The notes under the pieces are model-generated. The model had not been told where the DNA came from and did no database searches. It saw only the letters and a list, made by a program, of their open reading frames with translations. The translations under genes were made by a program, and so were the position numbers. From assembly GCA_947503305.1 (NCBI GenBank), contig CANNDF010000001.1, forward strand, positions 620,001 through 684,000: a DNA stretch of 64,000 nucleotides. Reading direction: 5' to 3'. Every line of letters starts with the position of its first letter. Position 1 is the first letter of the stretch. Shown one piece after another: positions 20,501 through 27,079 of this stretch. The DNA is from an uncultured Dokdonia sp. Lineage in GTDB: Bacteria > Bacteroidota > Bacteroidia > Flavobacteriales > Flavobacteriaceae.

Positions 20501-21627
20501 GATTGCTTATGTTCCCACATCCCGAAGGCTATATAGAACCGGTATATGATAGCTCAAAGTCTGTAAAAGGCTTTAGTACTTCTTCTCAAACAGCAACCAA
20601 CTCTGGGTATCAGTATGCCTTCCAGTATAAAGACCATCTGGATAATGTACGATTGACCTATGCCGATAGTGATCTGGATGGAGCTATAAAAACCAGTACA
20701 GAGATTATAAGTGAGAAGCATTATTATCCATTTGGACTCACTCAAAAAGGGTATAATGACGTGATAACCAGTAATGCAAACTCGATAGCGGAACGATTTG
20801 CATACAATGGGAAGGAAAATAATCAAGAGCTTGGACTGGAATGGATGGATTTTGGAGCTCGAAATTATGACGCAGGTTTAGGACGCTGGATGAATCTGGA
20901 TCCATTAGCAGAAAAGATGAGAAGACATTCTCCTTATAATTTTGCGTTTAATAACCCAGTGTTTTTTATCGACCCAGATGGTATGATGCCTTGCCCTAAT
21001 GGAAATTGTCCTAATGGAGTAGCTGGTATTGGTTTTTCTTTTGGTACACTTCCAAATAGCTCTGAAAAAAGAGATGCAGCCGAAACAGGTCTCGGTATAG
21101 CATCATTATTTGTTCCAGGTCCAGAAGACTTAATTATTGGGGCTGCAATTGCTACTAAAGTAGGAGGGGCTATTGTTAAAAGTGTTAGTAAGGTTGCTGG
21201 TGAAATTGGAGGATTTGTAAAAGGTATATTTAAGAAGGGAGATGATGCAGCAACAACTCTTGCAAAGAATAAGAAAATTGGGAAAGAAGGGGAAGAAATT
21301 GTTACTGAAAATCTTAAAAAAGAATTCGAAGGAGATGAAGTTATGGAACAGGTTACTGGTAAATTTGATGATGGTAGTATGACTAGAATGGATGATATTG
21401 TAATTGATCAAAAAACAGGTAAAGTAAAGTTAGTAAATGAAACTAAAACAGGTAATGCTAAATTATCTAGTCAACAAGATCGCTTACATAACGGTGGGGA
21501 GTCAGTTGAATTAGTTGGTAAAAATTCTGGAAATGCAAAAGGACAGATAATTAATAATACAAATACATCAACTAGAACCTCAAGAGTAGATGTTGATACT
21601 AAAAAGATAGAAATAGATGATCAATGA
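17539..21627 (+). CDS. RHS polymorphic toxin with PD-(D/E)XK-like nuclease tip
   Basis: A 1362-residue protein with a signal peptide ending at IGQ and an N-terminal DUF6443-like segment (ITYYDGIGRPKQAISY). YD repeats follow, then a lectin-like insert (about 600-730) and the RHS-associated core near residues 1000-1150 (DHLDNVRLTYADSD, GARNYDAGLGRWMNLDPL, FFIDPDGMM). After the DPDGMMP boundary the sequence is variable. Residues about 1250-1310 show GKEGEEIV, then R-M-D1285-D1286-I-V-I-D, then E1301-T-K1303-T-G, and a downstream Q. This is the arrangement of a restriction-endonuclease-like nuclease. I infer a DNA-targeting toxin released from the RHS shell. The following gene overlaps by 4 bases, the usual place of an immunity gene. 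Confidence 0.88.
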   Translation: MKKLFQIIALVFPILVIGQTATENYVKTTAYKVATETGTVDESQKTQSITYYDGIGRPKQAISYQAGGNQEDIIQHMEYDALGRTPKEYLPFASSTAVILPDPLQVRAPATLKTAIETFYDTEKYEYTQNPYSETRFEPSALSRPLEQGAPGNSWAVNDTLDTDHTIKFTYRTNTDTDAVHNFRVTFIAGNTETPDLTLNGIVAEGELYANTTKDENWTPSSGDDATVIEYTNKKGQVILKRTFAASIPHDTYYVYDDYGNLTYVLSPEASAQMVSGGVLVSNYSAILGRLGYQYVYDYRNRLVEKKIPAKGWEYIVYNLLDQPVLTQDARLRENHQWLLTKYDPIGRVAFTGIVTKDESRIWMQNTAKNTTAYPTVYETRVSISNTVAGTPMYYSNQSFPVGSVSEILTVNYYDDYIDHAGLILPTEVYGQTITTETQSLPTVSRVRVLGTDEWITSLTGYDEKARPIYSMSKNEYLDTQDTSETLLDFTGKALQSRSVHNKSTHQPVTTTDFFTYDHQDRLATHLQQINEEPVQLIASNTYDELGQLVSKKVGGQLFESGYTDLVNVDVTEQGVITKTHNSNSFNAGMATIGKLEGDGGLSFKMLTPDATMIVGLNDTNTSHSSPFDGNYLLRFDDDHNGQGYRCRVYIRPLAGGSAVFKAIRYYQDGDNTFAIEREGDDLNYIHNGEVFYSEALEDPSIPLIGDIGFYSSHSSISNLNFYATTIDKSLQDVDYKYNIRGWLTDINNVNAQAKDDKLFNFHINYDGAIEGDAGDPGKAIPLYNGNISQTVWSTANTDAQKRGYGYSYDALNRITTAYSYKGSTLTSIDNFSVWGIGYDQNGNILGINRNGTNDIGLTTRMDELTYTYVGNQLQTVSESATSTIKNQGFFDGNTVGDDYVYDLNGNMTEDKNKGITSIAYNHLNLPTEVVINGLDIEGNFKKGSIIYTYDATGVKQEKKVIDELDNSIVQTYYANGYLYKVQNNVEGLLMFPHPEGYIEPVYDSSKSVKGFSTSSQTATNSGYQYAFQYKDHLDNVRLTYADSDLDGAIKTSTEIISEKHYYPFGLTQKGYNDVITSNANSIAERFAYNGKENNQELGLEWMDFGARNYDAGLGRWMNLDPLAEKMRRHSPYNFAFNNPVFFIDPDGMMPCPNGNCPNGVAGIGFSFGTLPNSSEKRDAAETGLGIASLFVPGPEDLIIGAAIATKVGGAIVKSVSKVAGEIGGFVKGIFKKGDDAATTLAKNKKIGKEGEEIVTENLKKEFEGDEVMEQVTGKFDDGSMTRMDDIVIDQKTGKVKLVNETKTGNAKLSSQQDRLHNGGESVELVGKNSGNAKGQIINNTNTSTRTSRVDVDTKKIEIDDQ
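20486..20716 (+). repeat. RHS core DNA repeat, copy in the full-length gene
   Basis: About 231 bases of the core-coding region match 54587-54817 with roughly ten differences by eye, far more alike than expected between independent RHS genes. Partial matches continue through the rest of the core and recur at 52690-52920 and 63363-63600. These are direct repeats on the same strand and potential substrates for homologous tip exchange. Confidence 0.85.
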
Positions 21628-22274
21628 AAATAAATGAAGTAAGTAAACAGATTATAGCTGGGATTGCACCTATTTTTACAAAACACGGCTTTAATGTTGA
21701 TTTTAAAGAGCGTGAATTTAACCGTGAAAGGAATGGTTGTATTCAAATATTTGACTTATTATTTTATAAAAAAGGTGATATTATAGAGATAAAACCTGAA
21801 ATTAGAATAAAGATTAAGCATATAGAAGATATATATCATCATATTTCGATCGATCATAATGATATATATAGCTCATTAGGAAATGATCTATTTAGTATAG
21901 TAGATTATTATGATAATGGCAGAGAAATAGGAGGTAGCTCAGGAACGAAATGGATTGTTAGAGATAAGAACAGTATCAAAAAACTAATAAAAGTCATTCC
22001 AAAGTATTTTAAGCGAGAGATTTTACGCTATTTTGAAGAAAACAGTTCTGTGGCTCGTGCTGATGAGTTATTAAATAAATATCCTCGTGAGATATCCATT
22101 CATAATTGGCTCTATCCCATGAGAGCATGCTTGGCTATTATAGCTGCAAAATTAAATAACAATCATAGATATGATGAGCTTGTGAGTATTTATGAAGAAG
22201 AATTGGAAGAAGCTTTAGAAAGTTACAAACAAGACTTTATAAATCTCAAAAGGTTTTTATCTAAGAATGTGTAA
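21624..22274 (+). CDS. Probable immunity protein for the RHS nuclease tip
   Basis: A 216-residue soluble, acidic protein with no signal peptide and no family I recognise. It starts within the toxin's stop codon (ATGA overlap), the normal arrangement for a cognate immunity gene in polymorphic toxin systems. The C-terminus is helical (RYDELVSIYEEELEEALESY). Lack of a signal fits protection against a toxin acting in the cytoplasm. The immunity role is inferred from position only. Confidence 0.65.
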   Translation: MKINEVSKQIIAGIAPIFTKHGFNVDFKEREFNRERNGCIQIFDLLFYKKGDIIEIKPEIRIKIKHIEDIYHHISIDHNDIYSSLGNDLFSIVDYYDNGREIGGSSGTKWIVRDKNSIKKLIKVIPKYFKREILRYFEENSSVARADELLNKYPREISIHNWLYPMRACLAIIAAKLNNNHRYDELVSIYEEELEEALESYKQDFINLKRFLSKNV

Positions 22275-22286
22275 TAGGTCAAAATG

Positions 22287-22312
22287 GGTGATGTAGTAAA
22301 CTGGTGCTTTTG
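22287..22312 (+). repeat. Tip-cassette junction element, copy 1
   Basis: Starts GGTGATGTAGTAAACTGGTG and ends CTTTTG. Related copies follow other genes in the RHS reservoir (54483, 56626, 60936, 61522 and 63278), with a degenerate copy at 22447. It lies 13 bases after the immunity stop codon. Confidence 0.75.
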
Positions 22313-22355
22313 AGAAATCAGATAATTTGATAATTGATTATCAGTATTATAAATA

Positions 22356-22387
22356 AAGAATGAGTCTCGATTTAGAGACTCATTCTT
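22356..22387 (+). terminator. 13-bp perfect hairpin after the immunity gene
   Basis: AAGAATGAGTCTC and its exact complement enclose a 6-base loop. The same hairpin with a different loop lies at 56694-56725, together with about 70 bases of similar upstream sequence. No long T-run follows, so it may be a weak terminator or an mRNA 3'-end structure. Confidence 0.65.
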
Positions 22388-22446
22388 GTTCTTTGAAAGA
22401 GTGAAAGTTTGTTAGAGATTATTAAATAAGGATTCTTTATCCTTAC

Positions 22447-22467
22447 GTGTAGTAAAATGGTGCTTGG
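22447..22467 (+). repeat. Degenerate tip-cassette junction element
   Basis: GTGTAGTAAAATGGTGCTTGG resembles the junction element at 22287 with a few changes. It suggests that another RHS cassette once ended here, just before the mobile element begins. Confidence 0.45.
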
Positions 22468-22507
22468 TTATTTTTTCAATAAGGAAGTAGGATTATGTAT
22501 GATATAG

Positions 22508-22642
22508 TGGAAAGAGGAATTTGATAAAGAACGAGCGTGTATTATTGCGCAACGTATGAAAGAAGCAGAAGGCGATAGGAATCTTATCGACGATGAAGAT
22601 TTAGAATATTATTTATCGGAATTAGAAAAAATAGCAGGTTAG
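22508..22642 (+). pseudogene. Truncated 3' end of an unknown gene
   Basis: A 44-codon open stretch with gene-like composition (WKEEFDKERACIIAQRMKEA followed by an acidic segment with EDLEYYLSELEKIAG) begins right after a stop codon at 22505-22507 and ends in TAG at 22640. No plausible start exists except an internal ATG that would leave about 29 residues. It looks like the tail of a helical protein cut off by insertion of the neighbouring mobile DNA. Confidence 0.4.
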
Positions 22643-22652
22643 ATTTTAGAAA

Positions 22653-22680
22653 AAACACCAATCTTAAAAGAAAGGTGTTT
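22653..22680 (-). terminator. Terminator of the minus-strand mobile-element genes
   Basis: AAACACC and GGTGTTT flank a 14-base loop, with an A-run on the plus strand giving a T-run on the minus transcript. It lies 17 bases beyond the stop of the 22698 gene. Confidence 0.6.
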
Positions 22681-22697
22681 AGGATTATTCAATTATT

Positions 22698-23111
22698 TTA
22701 TTCTAGCCAAATGTCTTTGGCTTTATTAAATCCAACCCATCGCATTTCCTTGTCATATCCGCGAGCTGATAAACTATAACGAATCAGTTTTTCAAGTGGG
22801 ATATCATAGGCAAGGACAAATCTTAAAAGTTCGCCGTTTAAAGTTCCAAAGGTACCTTTAAGCTCTTCCCAAAACCAGAGTGGATTACGATCTGCGAAGA
22901 TTTCAGCAATCCGATCATAGGAAAGGGAAGTGTAATTATCAGGTAATATCTCAAAAGTTTCTCCTTCAACAGTCGGGTGATCTTTTGGAACAATCAGATA
23001 ATCATGTTCAATACTTTGCACAACACCATATTCTTTATCTGCTGTACGGTTTTCAAAGTTGAGCCATAAGGCATTATCTATTGCCTTACTTTTTCTTTGC
23101 TGTCGTATCAT
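22698..23111 (-). CDS. Hypothetical protein of the mobile element
   Basis: About 137 residues if the ATG at 23111 is used. Upstream ATGs at 23159 and 23156 would add a very basic leader and lengthen the overlap with the gene before it, so I prefer 23111. The protein contains IEHDYLIVPKDHPTVEGETF and a helical C-terminus. I recognise no family. It is the last gene of a minus-strand run that also holds RadC and an adenine methylase, so it probably belongs to the element's cargo or maintenance set. Confidence 0.6.
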   Translation of the reverse strand: MIRQQRKSKAIDNALWLNFENRTADKEYGVVQSIEHDYLIVPKDHPTVEGETFEILPDNYTSLSYDRIAEIFADRNPLWFWEELKGTFGTLNGELLRFVLAYDIPLEKLIRYSLSARGYDKEMRWVGFNKAKDIWLE

Positions 23112-23691
23112 CTTTCTTGTCTTTAAGAGTTTCTTTCTTTTCAGTTTCTTTTCCATCATTTTTAGTATCAGAAGTATTTTTTACTCCCTCCACTCCATCT
23201 TTTGGCTCTTCCTTTTTTACAAGCGTTCCATTGAGTGAAATAATATCCTCACGAGAAGAAATACCTTCATCTGCTTTTTTACGTAATAGTCTTTGAGAAT
23301 TAAACAGTGGCCTACACTTAATATTAAAAGTGGTGTAGTTTACTACCTCTTTTGGATTGGCATGACTTCCAGCATAAATGGTATAGAATTCATCATTAGT
23401 TAAGGAATGTCCTTTAGCTTCCATAATGATATTAAGTGCTTTTGTAGCTACTTCGTTTAATGAGCTTTTAGCCTCTGATGAGTCAAAGCCTAATGCTTCG
23501 ATTTGTTTCTTTTGCTCGGGATTAGCATACTTTAAAAATACTTCTGCTTCTTTTCGATAGCCTTTGATACGATCTGCAACATCTGCTTTTTCTTGTTTTG
23601 CATCTGCTATTTTTTGATCAGCAAGTTTTAAAAGCTCTTGATCAGTTGCGATGTTTTGAATGAGTACATCAACCATGTTTGGTGTTTCCAT
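23086..23691 (-). CDS. Hypothetical protein with coiled coil and charged tail
   Basis: 201 residues. The N-terminal 80 residues are predicted coiled coil (QELLKLADQKIADAKQEKAD). A central folded segment (YTIYAGSHANPKEVVNYTTF) follows, and the last 40 residues are an extreme Lys/Asp/Glu/Thr-rich tail. No known family by eye. It is co-oriented with its neighbours, 30 bases downstream of the 199-residue gene. Confidence 0.6.
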   Translation of the reverse strand: METPNMVDVLIQNIATDQELLKLADQKIADAKQEKADVADRIKGYRKEAEVFLKYANPEQKKQIEALGFDSSEAKSSLNEVATKALNIIMEAKGHSLTNDEFYTIYAGSHANPKEVVNYTTFNIKCRPLFNSQRLLRKKADEGISSREDIISLNGTLVKKEEPKDGVEGVKNTSDTKNDGKETEKKETLKDKKDDTTAKKK

Positions 23692-23721
23692 AATATTCAG
23701 TTTTTAAAATTAGTAATTGAA

Positions 23722-24321
23722 TTATTTGATTTTGTAGAGAGGATAGATGACAAAAGAATCTGGATTGGCATTTTCTTCTGTTATACACCTTTGTAATTCA
23801 GTTTCGGCTTCTTCTTTGGTGTCGTAAAACTTTTTCGGTGGGGAATCCACGATATATTTATCCTCTTCTTTTACCGACGAAGAATAAATACCATAGACCT
23901 CAATGGTAAATCCCGCTTTGTAGAGTAATGAGATATAATTGCTTCTATCGTACGAATCCCACGAAGATGTAGGTTTGGTATACAAGTAATGAATCTGATT
24001 GTTTGTTTTAGTAAACAAAGCATCGACTTCTTCATCTGAAAAGTTGATTGACTTAGATAAGTGCAATTCCCATTTATGAATGATGTATAACAAGATGTTA
24101 TAGTCAGTCACAAGCAGACTATGTAGTTTCTCATCGTCTAACTTTTCAAGAGCAACTCTATGATACATCTCAGGCGATAACCAAAGAATAATATCAATAC
24201 ATTCATCTCTTGTGAGAAATTGTTTTACTTCTTTTGAAAGTGGTAAAGCGTCTGTGTAACGTAAATGTGTTTCGAGTACTTCAAAGAAGTACAAAAACAA
24301 GCGTTGTTGTTTAAGTGTCAT
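23722..24321 (-). CDS. Hypothetical protein of the mobile element
   Basis: 199 residues, soluble, helical N-terminal half and a C-terminal part with FYDTKEEAETELQRCITE, reminiscent of small domains that handle time- or step-encoded inputs but not assignable. It lies 25 bases after the methylase gene and is likely co-transcribed with it. Confidence 0.55.
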   Translation of the reverse strand: MTLKQQRLFLYFFEVLETHLRYTDALPLSKEVKQFLTRDECIDIILWLSPEMYHRVALEKLDDEKLHSLLVTDYNILLYIIHKWELHLSKSINFSDEEVDALFTKTNNQIHYLYTKPTSSWDSYDRSNYISLLYKAGFTIEVYGIYSSSVKEEDKYIVDSPPKKFYDTKEEAETELQRCITEENANPDSFVIYPLYKIK

Positions 24322-24346
24322 ATTTAATTGTGTTTAAAAGTGTGTA

Positions 24347-25150
24347 TTAGTTTTCGATAGGGTAATTGGCTGTTAGTACTTCTATTTTCTTTGAAGTATT
24401 CTTTTCTCCTTTTTTACCAAGACTGGCATTAAGGGGTTTTTCAAAACGTTTGGTATACCATCCGTTTTTCTGGATATATTCATCCAAAATATCAGACGGA
24501 TACGAAGACAAGAGAAATTTTCCTTTAATGATAGAAAGCGTATCTAAGAGTTTGCGATAATCATTTTCTGTATATCCTTCATACAATCCTTGATCAGAAT
24601 TGATATATGGAGGATCGATATAATGAAAGGCATCTATTGCATCACGAGAAGTAATTACTTTACAAGCATCGTTATTTTCAATTTGAGCATTCTCTAATCG
24701 TTTGTAGATAGACTCATCAAAAACAATCTTCTTATTCCTAAACGCCTTCACTCGCTTCCCATACTTATCATATCCCCAACTCCCAACATTACAGGCAAAA
24801 CCCATATTGGTGGCCATGTAGAATGCCCATGCCTGTTGTAATTTATTAAAGAGGTGTGGCATTCGATAGATCGCCAACGCAACAGAATAGGTAGCACGTG
24901 AGAAGAGTGTAGTTTGTATTTTCGCTTGAAGTGCTGGAAAATTATCCTGTACAACTTCATAGAAATTAACTACAAGGTTGTTCGTATCATTGATAGTTTC
25001 AGATTCAGAAGGCTCTTTGCCGTAGAATACCGCACCGCCACCAAAAAAGGCTTCTGTGTAGATTCTATGTTCTGGAATAAGTGGGAGAATATGTGAAAGC
25101 ATATTGAGCTTCCCGCCATAATAGGTTATTGGTGTTTTGAGTTTGGGCAT
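24347..25150 (-). CDS. D12-class N6-adenine DNA methyltransferase
   Basis: A 267-residue Dam-family enzyme that would transfer a methyl group from S-adenosylmethionine to adenine N6. Motifs are in order: PITYYGGK near residue 8, the SAM-binding EAFFGGGAVFYGKEP near 34 with INDTN, and the catalytic DPPY near 178. Length and motif order match the D12 (alpha) class. No restriction gene is adjacent, so it is probably a solitary methylase of the mobile element that masks its DNA or affects regulation. It overlaps the upstream radC-like gene by 25 bases. Confidence 0.9.
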   Translation of the reverse strand: MPKLKTPITYYGGKLNMLSHILPLIPEHRIYTEAFFGGGAVFYGKEPSESETINDTNNLVVNFYEVVQDNFPALQAKIQTTLFSRATYSVALAIYRMPHLFNKLQQAWAFYMATNMGFACNVGSWGYDKYGKRVKAFRNKKIVFDESIYKRLENAQIENNDACKVITSRDAIDAFHYIDPPYINSDQGLYEGYTENDYRKLLDTLSIIKGKFLLSSYPSDILDEYIQKNGWYTKRFEKPLNASLGKKGEKNTSKKIEVLTANYPIEN

Positions 25151-25641
25151 GGTGTTTTTTCAGAAAACTTTAGCCATCCTTCATCAGAGAAGGAGACATA
25201 GCTTTCTGTAGTTAGGATAATATGATCGAGTAATTTCATATCAAGTAAAGCAAGAGCTTGTTTTATACGTCTGGTAATAATTTCATCTGTTGTCGATTTT
25301 TTGAGAGTGCCAGATGGATGGTTATGACACAGAAGGACACCAGAGGCATTTGTTAGAGTCGCAAGTTGTATAATTTCTTTGGTGTTTACGAGCGTTCCTG
25401 TGGTAACACCAACTGATATTTCGCTGACAGCTAATACTTGATTTGAGTTAGTCAGGAGCATTATCAAGAAAAATTCTTTGTAATCTAATCGCTCGCTGTC
25501 AATGAAATCACGAAAGATACTTTGTGCAGATTGACTGCTTCGTATTCTTTTTGTTTCGTCATACAGCGGACGTTTGTAATGGATTTGGACTTCGTTGCAT
25601 AAAGAAATATTTAAAGGATGAAGTTCTTTTGTTGGTTTCAT
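25126..25641 (-). CDS. RadC-like JAB-domain protein
   Basis: 171 residues with a complete RadC/MPN+ domain: E near residue 82, and the metal-binding HNHPSG near residues 103-108 followed by S/T-x-x-D. Family members are widespread on mobile elements and were once linked to repair; their real role is unsettled, possibly metal-dependent nucleic-acid or protein cleavage. The first gene of the minus-strand cargo operon, it is preceded by a copy of the AAAAAGG..TA.CTAT element at 25696-25713. Confidence 0.9.
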   Translation of the reverse strand: MKPTKELHPLNISLCNEVQIHYKRPLYDETKRIRSSQSAQSIFRDFIDSERLDYKEFFLIMLLTNSNQVLAVSEISVGVTTGTLVNTKEIIQLATLTNASGVLLCHNHPSGTLKKSTTDEIITRRIKQALALLDMKLLDHIILTTESYVSFSDEGWLKFSEKTPCPNSKHQ

Positions 25642-25695
25642 AAATTATTGAATTAAGGTTCATTTGAAACCAGTATGAAGCAATGCAATTTTAAT

Positions 25696-25713
25696 TATAG
25701 ATATGCCTTTTTT
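25696..25713 (-). promoter_or_regulatory. AAAAAGG..TA.CTAT element upstream of radC-like gene
   Basis: Read on the minus strand: AAAAAAGGCATATCTATA, about 55 bases before the radC-like start and in the same direction. On the plus strand its first 17 bases match 29224-29240 exactly, and similar copies precede other genes of this module. Confidence 0.5.
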
Positions 25714-25731
25714 CCAATCTATCAAATACCA

Positions 25732-26928
25732 CTATATCTCATCAATAGTTATTGTTTTTGCAGAGAAAGCAGCAGATGTTTTTCCATTAATAAGTAGTTT
25801 TAAATAGATATGATAATGTTCAAGGTTTGTAAAATCTGTTGTTTCAAATACAGGACTAAATTCTTGTGCCATATACTTAGCATCTGCTTGTCCTAATTTG
25901 AAACAGATAATCGTTCCTATATTTCCAAGTACTGCATTTTTAATATTTGGTGTTAGTTGATGTAAATATTGATGGGCAATGATGAAATTTACTTTAAATT
26001 TTCTGAGTTCTGCAAACATCCCAGATAAGGATTCTGTAGTATAGTTTTGAAATTCATCGAGATAAATAAAGAAGGGAACACGCTCTTGTTCTTCGGTATT
26101 AACTCGTGAAAAAGATGCAGATGCTAATGCCGTTAGTAATAATGATCCCAATAAATTTGCACCATCATTTCCTAGACTTCCTTTAGAAAGGTTTACTAAT
26201 AATATCTTTCGAGAATCCATAATACCTCGCAAAGAAATTTGCTCTGTATTATCAACCAGTATCTTTTTGAGCATCGGAATGGATAAAAAACTCCCTACTT
26301 TGTTTAATACAGGAAGTATGTCAGTACGAGTATATTTAGGGAATTCTACATGCCAAAACCGCTTAACATTTTCGCTTATAATATTTGGTAAGCATTGCTT
26401 CTGATATTCAGATTCTAAAAGTAATCTAGGAATATCATTAAAAGTAGCTTTAGGTTGATCGAGTAGAGTTAAGATCACATTACGTAAGATATATTCCAGT
26501 TTTAAACCCCACGATTGACCACCCCATAGTTTTTGAAAAGTCTCTAAGATGCTTGATGCTATTAATGCTCGCTTGTTGTAACTCACTTTCCTTAGAGGAT
26601 TGTATCCGATAGTAAGATTGAAATCAGTTGCATCTAAATACACCACATCTTTTTTACGTCCTTCTGGAATAAACGCCAGTACTTCTTTAAGCAGATCTCC
26701 ATTAATATCGAAGAGACAACAGCCTCTATTTTTATATACATCTTGATACAAAAGTGTCTTTAATAAGTTTGTTTTCCCGCTTCCTGTCTTGCCAAGTAAG
26801 TACATTCCGAACATGCGATCTGCTTGATAAATACCAAAAAGATCATTAGTGTTTCTAAAATTAGTTCTGGCAAAGTATGAGATATCTGGATTTCGTATAA
26901 AGTGCATACTGTAAGTATGACGTGTCAT
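25732..26928 (-). CDS. VirD4/TraD-HerA-like DNA-transfer ATPase
   Basis: 398 residues with Walker A GKTGSGKTN at 46-54, a DINGDLL segment, and Walker B IYLDEFQNY near 287, then an arginine/TraG-C-type end with R-K-F-x-V-N-F-I-I-A-H-Q-Y. This is the TrwB/VirD4-HerA group that pumps DNA or couples relaxosomes to a channel. The protein lacks the N-terminal membrane helices of canonical VirD4, and a second VirD4/TraG-type protein lies at 35741. It may be a soluble DNA pump for element transfer or processing. A hairpin with a T-run sits 32 bases before its start, suggesting attenuation. Confidence 0.8.
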   Translation of the reverse strand: MTRHTYSMHFIRNPDISYFARTNFRNTNDLFGIYQADRMFGMYLLGKTGSGKTNLLKTLLYQDVYKNRGCCLFDINGDLLKEVLAFIPEGRKKDVVYLDATDFNLTIGYNPLRKVSYNKRALIASSILETFQKLWGGQSWGLKLEYILRNVILTLLDQPKATFNDIPRLLLESEYQKQCLPNIISENVKRFWHVEFPKYTRTDILPVLNKVGSFLSIPMLKKILVDNTEQISLRGIMDSRKILLVNLSKGSLGNDGANLLGSLLLTALASASFSRVNTEEQERVPFFIYLDEFQNYTTESLSGMFAELRKFKVNFIIAHQYLHQLTPNIKNAVLGNIGTIICFKLGQADAKYMAQEFSPVFETTDFTNLEHYHIYLKLLINGKTSAAFSAKTITIDEI

Positions 26929-26937
26929 AGCAACAAA

Positions 26938-26957
26938 AAATAGATGTCCCTTTTAGA
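26938..26957 (-). promoter_or_regulatory. AAAAAGG..TA.CTAT-like element before the ATPase gene
   Basis: Minus strand TCTAAAAGGGACATCTATTT, 10 bases before the start codon and directly after a terminator-like hairpin, so it lies in the leader rather than in a normal promoter position. Confidence 0.4.
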
Positions 26958-26960
26958 AAA

Positions 26961-26984
26961 AAGAACAGCTTAATTGCTGTTCTT
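26961..26984 (-). terminator. Terminator/attenuator between serine recombinase and ATPase
   Basis: AAGAACAGC and its complement enclose a 6-base loop, followed on the minus strand by a run of T. It ends transcription from the recombinase gene, or attenuates transcripts entering the ATPase gene. Confidence 0.7.
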
Positions 26985-27010
26985 TTACTTTATCTATGGA
27001 GTGTATATGT

Positions 27011-27061
27011 ATGGTCTCCCTTTTTGGCATTACTTAAAATAATAGTATCCCTTTTTGATGC
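27011..27061 (-). promoter_or_regulatory. Two tandem AAAAAGGGA-type elements
   Basis: On the minus strand CAAAAAGGGATACTATT (27041-27057) and CAAAAAGGGAGACCAT (27011-27026), 30 bases apart, downstream of the recombinase stop and upstream of the ATPase terminator. They share the core with copies at 25696, 26938, 29224 and 29848. Confidence 0.45.
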
Positions 27062-27079
27062 ATTAACCTAAAGGGCATA

